From contig WRPG01000001.1 in the NCBI GenBank assembly GCA_009773355.1, positions 1 to 64,000 of the forward strand: 64,000 nt of DNA, given 5' to 3'. The translations under genes and the position numbers were made by a program. Origin of the DNA: Limisphaerales bacterium (GTDB lineage: Bacteria > Verrucomicrobiota > Verrucomicrobiia > Limisphaerales > SXTU01). The notes under the pieces are model-generated. The model did not search any database, was not told the DNA's origin, and saw only the letters and a list, made by a program, of their open reading frames with translations. The first letter of the stretch is position 1; each line of letters opens with the position of its first letter. Positions 16,067 through 24,412 of the stretch are shown piece by piece.

Positions 16067-18943
16067 GTGAACCGGCGTTCTATTCTTGTCCTCGGCACCG
16101 CGCTGCTGGTCGGCAGCACTTCGTTGTCTGCTAGTGACTGGCCGATGTGGCGTGCGAATCCGGGCCGCACCGCCGCAGTCGCGCCCGCGTTGCCAGAGAA
16201 GCTGGCGGTGCTGTGGACCCGCGAACTCGGCCCGCTCAAGCCCGCCTTCCGCGACGTGCGGCTACAGTTCGACAAAGGCTACGAACCCGTCGTGCTGGGC
16301 AAGCAACTCTTCGTCACCTCGTCACGCGACGACAGTGTGACCGCTTTCGCGACGGACACGGGTGCGGTGTTGTGGAAGGTTTTCGCCGACGGCCCGGTGC
16401 GCTTCGCACCGGTGGCGGGCGACGGGCGCGTCCTCTTTGGTTCGGATGATGGCATTCTCCGTTGCGTCTCCGCCGCCACTGGCGAGCTGCTCTGGCAAAA
16501 GCGCGCGGTGCCGAACAACCGCCAGCTCCTCGGCAATGGCCGGCTCATCTCCGTGTGGCCGATTCGCGGCGGGCCGGTGCTGCACGCGGGGCGCGTGTAT
16601 TTCGCCGCCGGGGTCTGGCCGCTGGAGGGGGTCTTCATCTACTGCCTCGACGCCGCGACGGGCCGCGAAATCTGGCTCAACGACAGCGCGAGTTACATCT
16701 ATGGCGTCCACCCGCATCAGGCCGAGGCCTTCGGCGGCATCGCACCGCAAGGCTACCTGCTCGTGGATGGTGCGGATCTCGTGGTGCCGTGCAGCTCCGC
16801 GTATCCCGCGCGCCTCGACCTCGCGACGGCGAAGCTGAAGGACTTCGCGCTGCCTGCGGCGGGCCGGCTGCCGGGCGGCTGGTTTGCATCCACGACCGAA
16901 GACAAGGAACTCCAGCGCAAGAAACGCCTCGGCCTGCTCTTCGACAACGAGGTCAACGCCGTCCGCCACGAGGACAAGCCACGCGCCGAAGGCGACACCG
17001 GCGTGCGCCGCACCTTCCGCGCGGGCGGCAAGGAGTTGAGCTTCGACGGCCCGTGGCCGGGCGTGACCGGAAAGGTCCACAGCGTGCTCGCGGCGGACGG
17101 CAAGGTCTTCGTCGTGACCGAGGAAGGCCGACTCACCGCGCTCGTCGCCGCGCCCGGTAGGGCCGACCTGCTGGTCGGCCGGCGTGAACCTTCGCCAACC
17201 GAAGCCGCGCAGCAGCGCGGCCCTACCATGCTTCAGGCGAAGCGACTGCTCGCCGCCGCCGGCACCCCGCGTGGCTACGCGCTAGTGCTCGGCCTTGGTG
17301 AACCCGGCCTGCTCGAATCTCTTGCGCAGCAAAGCCAGTTCAAGTTCCTCGCGCTCACGGAGGACGCCGCGAAGCTCACCGCCGCCCGCCAGCGCCTCGC
17401 TGCGGCCGGCCTTTACGGCGAGCGCATCGCACTACGACAAGTCGCGCCGAAGGATTCCGGCTTTCCGCCTTACTTCGCGAACTTCATCGCGCTCGCCTCC
17501 GGCGCGGCGCTGCCGGACCCGACGGCGTTGAAACACATTTACGGCTGGCTGCGGCCTTACGGTGGACGGCTCGTCGGGCCGGAGTCGCTCGCCCGCATCG
17601 CTGAGGTCGCGAAGCTGCCGCAGGCCAGCATCAAGGTCGCGGATGGCTTCGCGGTGATCACGCGCGAGGGCGCGCTCGAAGGCAGCACGAACTACAAAGG
17701 TGACTTCCAGACCAGCCCGGACGAGTTGGTGAAGGCTCCCTTCGGCGTGCTGTGGTTCGACGACACGCTCGGGCACTTCAAGCGCTCGCCGCAGCCCAAG
17801 TTCATTGATGGCGTGATGGTCAGCGTGGACAAGAACTGGCTCGACATCACGAACCGCAAGGGCAAGCAGGATTACAAGCTTCAGCCCGCCGTGTTCAGTG
17901 ACGTTTACACTGGCCGCGTGCTGGACGCCGCCGAGGCTCCCGCGTCGAGCCAGAGTTTTTCGCAAGTGGACCGCGAGAAGGTGCAGCAGAGCCAGTATCG
18001 CCCGCCGACGCAGAAGGACGACTGGAAGCCCGCCGCGCCCGTGGCCGGCACGCGCGTCAACCCGCTCACGGGCGACTACGAGCCGCGCGCGTTCCCGAAG
18101 AGCTACGGCTGCGACGGCGGCTTCGACTACGGCCACCTCTACACGATGCGCTCGGGCACGGCGGCGTTTTACGACAAGCGGCTCGACAGCGGCACCATCC
18201 ACATCAGCGGCCCGCGTTCGGGCTGCACAAGCAGCGTCATCCCGGCGAACGGCGTGCTGAACGTGCCTTACTTTTACGAGGGATGCAGTTGCAGTTACCC
18301 GCTGCCGATGGCGCTCTCGCTGGTGAGCCTGCCACCGACGTTCGAGCAATGGGCCGCGTGGGGCAGCGTCGCGACGAGCAATCTCGTGGGCAAAATCGAG
18401 CGCATCGGCATCAACTTCGGCGCGCCCGGCGACCGCCGCACAGACGACGGCACGTTGTGGCTCGCATATCCCGCCGTGGGCGGGCCATCGCCGAAAGTGG
18501 ACGTGCGCACCGAGCCGGCGGCACCGGAATACTTCTATCGGCACTCGGTCTGGATTGAAGGCGGCGAAGGCTGGCCTTGGGTCGGCGCGTCGGGCGTGAA
18601 GGGTTTGCAGCGCGTAACCGTGGTCGGGTTGAAGCCGGGTAATTACACCGTGCGCCTCGTGTTCACCGAGCCGGACGCGATGGCGAAGTTGGGCGGCAGG
18701 AAATTCGCTGCGCGTCTGCAAGACCAGACCGTCGCGGAAAGCCTTGATGTCTTCGCCGAAGCCGGTGGTGCGATGCACGTGGTGACGAAGCAGTTTGCCA
18801 AGGTCGCCGTGACCGACGGCACGCTCACCGTGCAACTCGACGCGCAGTCCGGCGCGACCTTGCTCAACGGCCTCGAAATCATCCGTGCCGGCCTGACGCT
18901 GGACCCGCTGCCCAACCCCGCCCGCGTGCCGGGGAGGATGTGA
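16067..18943 (+). CDS. Secreted PQQ-like beta-propeller protein with embedded methyltransferase-like domain, 958 aa
   Basis: GTG start at 16067, then a signal peptide (ILVLGTALLVGSTSLSA). Residues about 20-360 are PQQ-like blades with repeated patterns such as AFATDTGAVLWK and CLDAATGREIWL. Residues about 403-530 switch to a Rossmann-like pattern: ALVLGLGEPGLLESLA, an acidic residue after beta 2 (ALTEDAAK), RQRLAAAGLYGERI, then HIYGWLRPYGGRL, as in class I methyltransferases. Propeller sequence then resumes, followed by a C-terminal beta domain ending near TLLNGLEII. Residues 364-387 are encoded by a 72-bp palindromic element (17156-17227) just before the methyltransferase-like part. A paralog with the same layout follows 52 bp downstream. 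Whether it binds PQQ or SAM is unknown. Confidence 0.82.
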   Translation: MNRRSILVLGTALLVGSTSLSASDWPMWRANPGRTAAVAPALPEKLAVLWTRELGPLKPAFRDVRLQFDKGYEPVVLGKQLFVTSSRDDSVTAFATDTGAVLWKVFADGPVRFAPVAGDGRVLFGSDDGILRCVSAATGELLWQKRAVPNNRQLLGNGRLISVWPIRGGPVLHAGRVYFAAGVWPLEGVFIYCLDAATGREIWLNDSASYIYGVHPHQAEAFGGIAPQGYLLVDGADLVVPCSSAYPARLDLATAKLKDFALPAAGRLPGGWFASTTEDKELQRKKRLGLLFDNEVNAVRHEDKPRAEGDTGVRRTFRAGGKELSFDGPWPGVTGKVHSVLAADGKVFVVTEEGRLTALVAAPGRADLLVGRREPSPTEAAQQRGPTMLQAKRLLAAAGTPRGYALVLGLGEPGLLESLAQQSQFKFLALTEDAAKLTAARQRLAAAGLYGERIALRQVAPKDSGFPPYFANFIALASGAALPDPTALKHIYGWLRPYGGRLVGPESLARIAEVAKLPQASIKVADGFAVITREGALEGSTNYKGDFQTSPDELVKAPFGVLWFDDTLGHFKRSPQPKFIDGVMVSVDKNWLDITNRKGKQDYKLQPAVFSDVYTGRVLDAAEAPASSQSFSQVDREKVQQSQYRPPTQKDDWKPAAPVAGTRVNPLTGDYEPRAFPKSYGCDGGFDYGHLYTMRSGTAAFYDKRLDSGTIHISGPRSGCTSSVIPANGVLNVPYFYEGCSCSYPLPMALSLVSLPPTFEQWAAWGSVATSNLVGKIERIGINFGAPGDRRTDDGTLWLAYPAVGGPSPKVDVRTEPAAPEYFYRHSVWIEGGEGWPWVGASGVKGLQRVTVVGLKPGNYTVRLVFTEPDAMAKLGGRKFAARLQDQTVAESLDVFAEAGGAMHVVTKQFAKVAVTDGTLTVQLDAQSGATLLNGLEIIRAGLTLDPLPNPARVPGRM
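17156..17227. repeat. 72-bp palindromic element, family B copy 1 (in-frame)
   Basis: Outer ends GGTAGGGCCG and CGGCCCTACC are exact 10-bp reverse complements. The left arm contains the perfect hairpin GGCCGACC-TGCT-GGTCGGCC and the right arm GCCGCGC-AGCA-GCGCGGC. Length is exactly 24 codons. It encodes GRADLLVG...EAAQQRGPT inside the PQQ protein; copy 2 at 59443-59514 has the same length and reading frame. Confidence 0.88.
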
Positions 18944-18995
18944 GCGAACCTCTGCCGAAACTAATTCCCCGCCCGCGCGTCTGTGCCGGGGCGCG

Positions 18996-21900
18996 ATGCG
19001 CTTGATGAAACTTGCCTTCCCCTCCGCCAGCTTGGCGCTGCTGCTCACTTTATTTGCGCAGCCCGCTGCTGCTGCCGATTGGCCGATGTGGCGCGCGGAC
19101 GCGAGCCGCTCCGCCGCGTCGCCCGAGGAACTGCCCGCCCAGCTCCACCTCCAATGGACCCGGCACTACTCGCCGCGCGTGCAGGTTTGGGACGACCCGC
19201 TCAACCACGACCTGATGCCCTACGACCGCATCTTCGAGCCGGTGGTCATGGGTGGGCGCGTGTTCATCGGCTTCAACGACACGGACAAAGTCGTCGCGCT
19301 GGACTTGCGCACAGGCAAGGAGCTTTGGGCATTTTACACCGATGGTCCGGTGCGCTTCGCCCCGGTGGCGTGGCGGGAGAAAGTCTATTTCACCAGCGAT
19401 GACGGCCACCTCTACTGCGTCAGCGCCGCGGACGGGCAGCTCAAGTGGAAGCTGCGCGGCGGGCCGTCCGAACAGAAAGTCCTCGGCAACCAGCGCGTCA
19501 TCTCCGCGTGGCCCGCGCGTGGCGGGCCGGTGCTGCGCGACGGGCGCGTGTATTTCGCGGCGAGCATCTGGCCGTTCATGGGCACGTTCATCTATGCGGT
19601 GGACGCCGAGACGGGCAAGGTCGCGTGGGTCAACGACGGCACCGGCGCGCAGTTCATCAAGCAGCCGCACAACGCGCCGAGCTTCGCGGGCGTCGCACCT
19701 CAGGGCGCGCTTGTGGCGACCAAGGACATTCTGCTCGTGCCGGGTGGGCGCTCCATCCCGGCGGCGTTTGACCGGCACACGGGCGAGTTCCTCCACTACC
19801 AGCTTGCGACCAGTGGCAAGGGCAACGGCGGCTCGTTCGTCGCGGCCAGCGAGACGGAATACTACGTCCACACTCGCCTGCGCGGCGTGCGCAACTATGA
19901 CTTGAAGACCGGCAAGGCCGGCAAGCTGACGAACAGCGAGCCGGTGCTGGACGGGGCGGCCTTCTACACCGCCGCGACGAACCGGAACGGCGCGGTGGTG
20001 CGTTCGTTGAATGGCGCAAACCTCCTGTGGGAAGTGAAGGCCGACGCGTCCGGCGACCTCATCAAGGCGGGCCGGAGGCTTTACGCAGCGGGGAGCAACT
20101 CGCTGACGGCCATCGAAGTGCCGACCGGCGTGCGCAATCCGCGCGTGGCGTGGACGCAGCCGCTCCCGGGCGGCGCGGAGCGGTTGCTGGCGGCGAACGG
20201 CGTGCTGCTCGCGGTCTCGCTCGACGGGCGTATCCGCGCGTTCGGTGGCGAAAAGGCGAAGCCCGCGACCTTGCGCGAAGAACCCAAAGCGTCGCAGCCG
20301 GACGCCGCAGCCGTGACAAAGGCGAAAGGAGTTTTATCCGAGGCGGACGCGAGCGAAGGCCACGCGCTGTGGTTCGGCGTGGACGACGGCGCAGTGTTGC
20401 AGGCGGTGCTTGCGGACTCGAAGCTGCACGTCGTCGCGGTGGACCCGGACGCGGCGAAGGTGGACCAGCTCCGTCGTCGGCTCGATGCCGCTGGTCTTTA
20501 CGGCACACGCGCGACGGTGCATATCGGCGATCCCGTGAGTTTCAAGGCTCCGCCGTATCTGGCGAACCTCGTCGTGGTGGGTGAGTCCTTCGCGGCGCGC
20601 TTGCGTGAGCCGGAGGTGCTGCGCGCGGCTTACAACTCGCTGCGGCCCTACGGTGGCACGATGTGGCTGCCGACGAGCGGCGAGGCGCAGGCGGAGATTC
20701 AGCGGCTGGCGGAGGCGGCGAAACTGGAGCGTGCGGTGGTGCGTGGAGCGCGGACGCCCACGTCCGCAGCAAGCTCGACCGGCCCGCGAGCTGACGCGGA
20801 CGTGGGCGTCCGCGCTCCAGTCGTCATCACCCGCGAAGGCCCGCTGCCCGACTCCGCCGACTGGACGCATCAATACGGCGACATCGGCAACACCGTGAAG
20901 TCGGACGACGCCCGCGTGCGCGCGCCGCTGGGCCTGCTCTGGTTCGGCGGCAACTCGAACCTGGAGGTGCTGCCGCGCCACGGCCACGGCCCGCCGGAGC
21001 AGGTCATCGGCGGACGCATGATTCTCCAGGGCATGAGCAGCTTCAGCGCGCGGGACGTTTACACGGGCCGGCAGCTTTGGAAGACCGAGTTCAAAGATCT
21101 CGGCACCTACGGAATCTACTACGACAAGAGCTACACCAACACGCCGTTGAGCACGGCTTACAACCAGAAGCACATCCCTGGCGCGAATGGACGCGGCGCG
21201 AACTACATCGCGACCGAGGACTCTGTTTATGTTGTCGTCGGCAGCGCGTGCCAGGTGCTCGACGCGCGCACGGGGAAGCTGCGGCAGACGATTCAATTGA
21301 CGCCGCGCGCGGGCGAGCGCACCGCGCCGGAGTGGGGTTTCATTGGCCTGCTCGACAACGTCCTGCTCGCGGGCGACGGCTTCGCGCACTACACGCAGCG
21401 CTTCGGCAGCCTGATGCGGACGAACACCATCGAGGATTTCTCCGCGAGCGCCGGGCTGGTCGCGCTGGACCGGCACACGGGCAAGATGCTTTGGCGCGTG
21501 GCGGCCCGGCACAGCTTCCTGCACAACGGCATCGTCGGCGGCAACGGACGCATCTACTGCCTCGACAAGCTGCCCACCAGCGCGGAGGACAAGCTCAAGC
21601 GCCGTGGCTCACCACTGCCCACCAACTACCGCATCGCCGCGCTCGACGCCATGACCGGCAAACTGCTTTGGGAGGAAACCAAAAACATCTTTGGCACCTG
21701 GCTGAGTTACTCGAAGCAACACGACGTGCTGCTGCTCGCGGGTGCAAAGGCGAGCGACCGCTTGCGGGACGAGGTCGGCGAAGGGATGGCGGCGTATCGC
21801 GGGGCGGAGGGGAAACTTCTTTGGCAGGACTTGAAGCGCAAATACACCGGCCCGTGCATCCTGCACAACGAACTGATTCTCACGAGCGCCAACTCCTATC

Positions 21901-22976
21901 AGGCCTCCAGCGGCGCGTTCAATCTGCTCGACGGCAAGCCGCACCTCGTCCGCAATCCCCTCACCGGCAAGCTGGAGCCGTGGCGCGTCTCTCGCGCTTA
22001 CGGCTGCAACAACATCGTTGCGAGCGAGAACCTGCTCACCTTCCGCTCCGGCGCGGCGGGCTTCTACGACCTGCTTTCGCAGAGCGGCACGGGCAATCTC
22101 GGTGGCTTCAAGTCCGGCTGCACGGCGAACCTCGTCGTCGCCAATGGCGTGCTCAACGCGCCGGATTACACGCGCACCTGCACCTGCGCCTACCAAAACC
22201 AGACCTCGCTCGCGCTGGTCCACATGCCCGAGATGGAGTTGTGGGCTTACACGCAGTTCGGCCTCGACGCGACGAACGGCGACCGTGTCGAGCGCGTGGG
22301 CATCAACTTCGGCGCGCCCGGCGACCGTCGCGCGGAGGACGGGACGATGTGGCTGGAGCATCCGTCGGTGGGTGGTGACTCGCCGGGCGTGCCGATCACC
22401 GTGACGGGCAAGGGGACGAATTACTTCCGCCGCCACGCTTCGCAGATGAGCGGTGCGGGCCTGCCGTGGGTCATGGCTTCGGGCCTGCGCGACTGCGAGA
22501 CCATCACCGTCACGCCGGAAATAGTTCGCCCGACTTTGACCAAGCCGCCGCGTTCGAAGGAGGACGACGAGGACGAGGGGCGCACGGGTTCCGGGAAATT
22601 CGCCAGTGCCAAGGAGAGCGCCACCACGCCAGCGGTCGCGGACGTCGCCACGGTGCTGTCCAAGGCCAAGAAAGCCGCGCCACGCGCGCCGCATCCGCCC
22701 GTGCCTTATACGGTGCGGCTGCATTTTGCCGAGCCGGAGGAACTGACCGCCGGCGAGCGCGTGTTCAGTGTCGCGCTGCAAGGCCGGCCGGTGCTGACGA
22801 ACTTCGACATTGTCAGCGTGGCTGGCGGAGCCCAGCGCGGCGTGGTGAAGGAATTCAAGGGCGTGGTCATCCAAAAGGACTTGAAGATCACACTCACCCG
22901 CGCGCCCGGAACTTTGGCCGGCCCGCTCCTCTGCGGCGTCGAACTCATCGCCGAAACGCTCACGGCTGGAAAATGA
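18996..22976 (+). CDS. Giant secreted PQQ-like beta-propeller protein with methyltransferase-like domain, 1326 aa
   Basis: Paralog of the preceding gene. Signal peptide LAFPSASLALLLTLFAQPAAAA, then ADWPMWRADASRSAA and blades such as VVALDLRTGKELWAFYTD and IYAVDAETGKVAWVND. A Rossmann-like segment (about 456-575) shows HALWFGVDDGAVLQAVL, the acidic end of beta 2 in VAVDPDAAK, RRRLDAAGLYGTRA and YNSLRPYGGTMW. Residues about 583-608 come from a palindromic element (20744-20819). A second propeller follows (VSAL-type blades through LALVHMPEMELW), then a charged linker and a C-terminal lectin-like beta domain ending in LLCGVELIAE. Likely periplasmic or surface located; ligand and activity unknown. 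The downstream gene overlaps its stop (ATGA). Confidence 0.82.
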   Translation: MRLMKLAFPSASLALLLTLFAQPAAAADWPMWRADASRSAASPEELPAQLHLQWTRHYSPRVQVWDDPLNHDLMPYDRIFEPVVMGGRVFIGFNDTDKVVALDLRTGKELWAFYTDGPVRFAPVAWREKVYFTSDDGHLYCVSAADGQLKWKLRGGPSEQKVLGNQRVISAWPARGGPVLRDGRVYFAASIWPFMGTFIYAVDAETGKVAWVNDGTGAQFIKQPHNAPSFAGVAPQGALVATKDILLVPGGRSIPAAFDRHTGEFLHYQLATSGKGNGGSFVAASETEYYVHTRLRGVRNYDLKTGKAGKLTNSEPVLDGAAFYTAATNRNGAVVRSLNGANLLWEVKADASGDLIKAGRRLYAAGSNSLTAIEVPTGVRNPRVAWTQPLPGGAERLLAANGVLLAVSLDGRIRAFGGEKAKPATLREEPKASQPDAAAVTKAKGVLSEADASEGHALWFGVDDGAVLQAVLADSKLHVVAVDPDAAKVDQLRRRLDAAGLYGTRATVHIGDPVSFKAPPYLANLVVVGESFAARLREPEVLRAAYNSLRPYGGTMWLPTSGEAQAEIQRLAEAAKLERAVVRGARTPTSAASSTGPRADADVGVRAPVVITREGPLPDSADWTHQYGDIGNTVKSDDARVRAPLGLLWFGGNSNLEVLPRHGHGPPEQVIGGRMILQGMSSFSARDVYTGRQLWKTEFKDLGTYGIYYDKSYTNTPLSTAYNQKHIPGANGRGANYIATEDSVYVVVGSACQVLDARTGKLRQTIQLTPRAGERTAPEWGFIGLLDNVLLAGDGFAHYTQRFGSLMRTNTIEDFSASAGLVALDRHTGKMLWRVAARHSFLHNGIVGGNGRIYCLDKLPTSAEDKLKRRGSPLPTNYRIAALDAMTGKLLWEETKNIFGTWLSYSKQHDVLLLAGAKASDRLRDEVGEGMAAYRGAEGKLLWQDLKRKYTGPCILHNELILTSANSYQASSGAFNLLDGKPHLVRNPLTGKLEPWRVSRAYGCNNIVASENLLTFRSGAAGFYDLLSQSGTGNLGGFKSGCTANLVVANGVLNAPDYTRTCTCAYQNQTSLALVHMPEMELWAYTQFGLDATNGDRVERVGINFGAPGDRRAEDGTMWLEHPSVGGDSPGVPITVTGKGTNYFRRHASQMSGAGLPWVMASGLRDCETITVTPEIVRPTLTKPPRSKEDDEDEGRTGSGKFASAKESATTPAVADVATVLSKAKKAAPRAPHPPVPYTVRLHFAEPEELTAGERVFSVALQGRPVLTNFDIVSVAGGAQRGVVKEFKGVVIQKDLKITLTRAPGTLAGPLLCGVELIAETLTAGK
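20744..20819. repeat. Palindromic element, family D copy 1 (inside CDS)
   Basis: A 24-bp perfect inverted repeat beginning TGGAGCGCGGACGCCC, with arms separated by 28 bp. Each arm can also fold on itself (GCGGACG-CCCA-CGTCCGC). The outer ends GGAGCGC/GCGCTCC recur in other copies (23079, 38111, 53308) while the inner stem sequence differs. It sits right after the methyltransferase-like domain of the PQQ protein. Confidence 0.85.
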
Positions 22977-24316
22977 ACTTGGAATCTCAACTGGCTGGTA
23001 AGGCGCGTCTGTTCCAGCGCGCCGGTTGGGCGTCCGCACAATTTCGCGGCGCACTGGGGACAGACGCGCCTTACCGCTGGAGCGCGGCCCTCCGGGCCGC
23101 AGCGGCAAGCTTGCTGAGAGTGCTGCGGGCTGTCGTGAGTGAACGTCCACCCAAGCCGCTGCGGCCCAGAGGGCCGCGCTCCGGGGGCCGGGTCGAGTTG
23201 TGTCCACTGTCGTCAGCTCACCGCTGGCTGCTCCGGTTCACCGTGCTGGCTGGGCTGTTTTCCGCCGTTTCACTCTGGGCCTGCTCCGTCCCCGTCTTCC
23301 GCTACGCGCTGGAGAAATGGCCGCCGGACACTTATCGCGCGACGGTCTTCCATCGCGGCCCGCTCTCGCCGGCCCAAGAAGCTCTCGCCCGTGACCTGAC
23401 GCGCGACGGCCTCGCCGGACGGCTCCACGCAAACGTCTCCCTCCAGACCGTGGACCTCGCGCAAAACCCCGCGCCCGAGTTGCTCGCGTTGTGGCAGCAG
23501 TTGGGCACGCCGACGCTGCCGTGGCTGATCGTGCGCTACCCGCAAGCGTCGCGGCTGCCGGACCACATCGTTTCCGGACCACTGACCGAGGCGACGTTGA
23601 AGCAGGCCTTCGACTCGCCAGCCCGTCAGGAAATCACCCGTCGCCTCGGCCACGGCGACAGCGCCGTCTGGGTGCTGCTGGAGATTGGCGACCGCAAGCG
23701 GGACGACGACACCACGAAGCTCATCGAGACGCGGCTCAATTACCTTGCGGGCGTGCTCAAGCTCCCGGCCATCGAGGCGCAGGACATCGCCGCCGGACTC
23801 GTCACCGTGCCAGAAGGCGGCTTGAAGCTGGCTTTCTCCCTCCTGCGTGTGTCGCGCACCGACCCGGCGGAGGCGGCCTTCATCCAGATGCTGCTCGGCT
23901 CCGAAGCCGACCTGCGCGAGATCAAGGAGCCGATTCTCTTCCCCGTCTTCGGTCGCGGTCGCGCGCTGTATGCGCTGGCGGGCAAGGGCATCAGCCACGA
24001 AACGCTCGACGAGGCGGCGACGTTCCTGATCGGCAAGTGCTCCTGCCAGGTCAAGGAACTCAACCCCGGTGTGGACCTGCTCCTCGCGGCAAACTGGGAC
24101 AAGCTGGTGAAAGCTCAGATCGCCACCGACCAAAGTCTGCCGACTCTGCCAACCCTCGCGGAGGTCGCCCCGGAAACCGTGACCATCACCGGCGGCGCGG
24201 ACAAGGCGACCGCCGGCTCTTCCAGCGCCACGCTCATGCCCTTCACGTTGCGTCTGGCCCTTGGCTTCGCCGCTGGCGGCGTGATCGTCGCAGCCTTCTG
24301 GATGCGGCGGAGATAG
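22973..24316 (+). CDS. Membrane protein of unknown function, C-terminal tail anchor, 447 aa
   Basis: The ATG at 22973 overlaps the stop of the giant PQQ gene (ATGA), so translation coupling is likely. Residues 9-70 are encoded by two adjacent palindromic elements (22997-23075 and 23079-23182). The apparent original N-terminus is the hydrophobic segment FTVLAGLFSAVSLWACSVPVF (about 90-110). The central part is soluble, with PTLPWLIVRYP (thioredoxin-like strand) and AVWVLLEIGDRKRDDDTTK. It ends with one transmembrane helix (LGFAAGGVIVAAFW) and MRRR. Possible function: a membrane partner of the PQQ proteins. The frame stays open upstream to 22466, but that is a shadow of the PQQ gene. Confidence 0.7.
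   Translation: MNLESQLAGKARLFQRAGWASAQFRGALGTDAPYRWSAALRAAAASLLRVLRAVVSERPPKPLRPRGPRSGGRVELCPLSSAHRWLLRFTVLAGLFSAVSLWACSVPVFRYALEKWPPDTYRATVFHRGPLSPAQEALARDLTRDGLAGRLHANVSLQTVDLAQNPAPELLALWQQLGTPTLPWLIVRYPQASRLPDHIVSGPLTEATLKQAFDSPARQEITRRLGHGDSAVWVLLEIGDRKRDDDTTKLIETRLNYLAGVLKLPAIEAQDIAAGLVTVPEGGLKLAFSLLRVSRTDPAEAAFIQMLLGSEADLREIKEPILFPVFGRGRALYALAGKGISHETLDEAATFLIGKCSCQVKELNPGVDLLLAANWDKLVKAQIATDQSLPTLPTLAEVAPETVTITGGADKATAGSSSATLMPFTLRLALGFAAGGVIVAAFWMRRR
22997..23075. repeat. Palindromic element, family E (inside CDS)
   Basis: 79 bp with ends GGTAAGGCGCGTCTGT and its reverse complement. The left arm also folds as GGCGCG/CGCGCC. It begins 24 bases after the start codon of the membrane protein gene and is followed 3 bp later by a family D element. 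Confidence 0.82.
23079..23182. repeat. Palindromic element, family D copy 2 (inside CDS)
   Basis: 104 bp. The 27-bp arms start GGAGCGCGGCCC and end GGGCCGCGCTCC with a single mismatch between arms. Each arm carries the small hairpin GCGGCCC/GGGCCGC. It lies in tandem with the family E element in the N-terminal coding region of the 22973 gene. Confidence 0.83.
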
Positions 24317-24412
24317 GGCATCAGTTCGAGGACCACGCGGCTGCCAGGCACTGACCGGAGACGCAATCCCGTGGCCAACGCAACGCCTGGGATTATCCAG
24401 GACTTTCCCCGC

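Noticed and set aside
17432-19048. 538-aa minus-strand frame opposite the first PQQ gene
   Set aside because: High-GC antisense shadow rich in Arg/Ala/His with no domain; the plus-strand protein is clearly real.
22466-22972. Extended N-terminus of the 22973 gene
   Set aside because: It overlaps the C-terminal coding region of the PQQ protein; the ATGA junction supports the later start.
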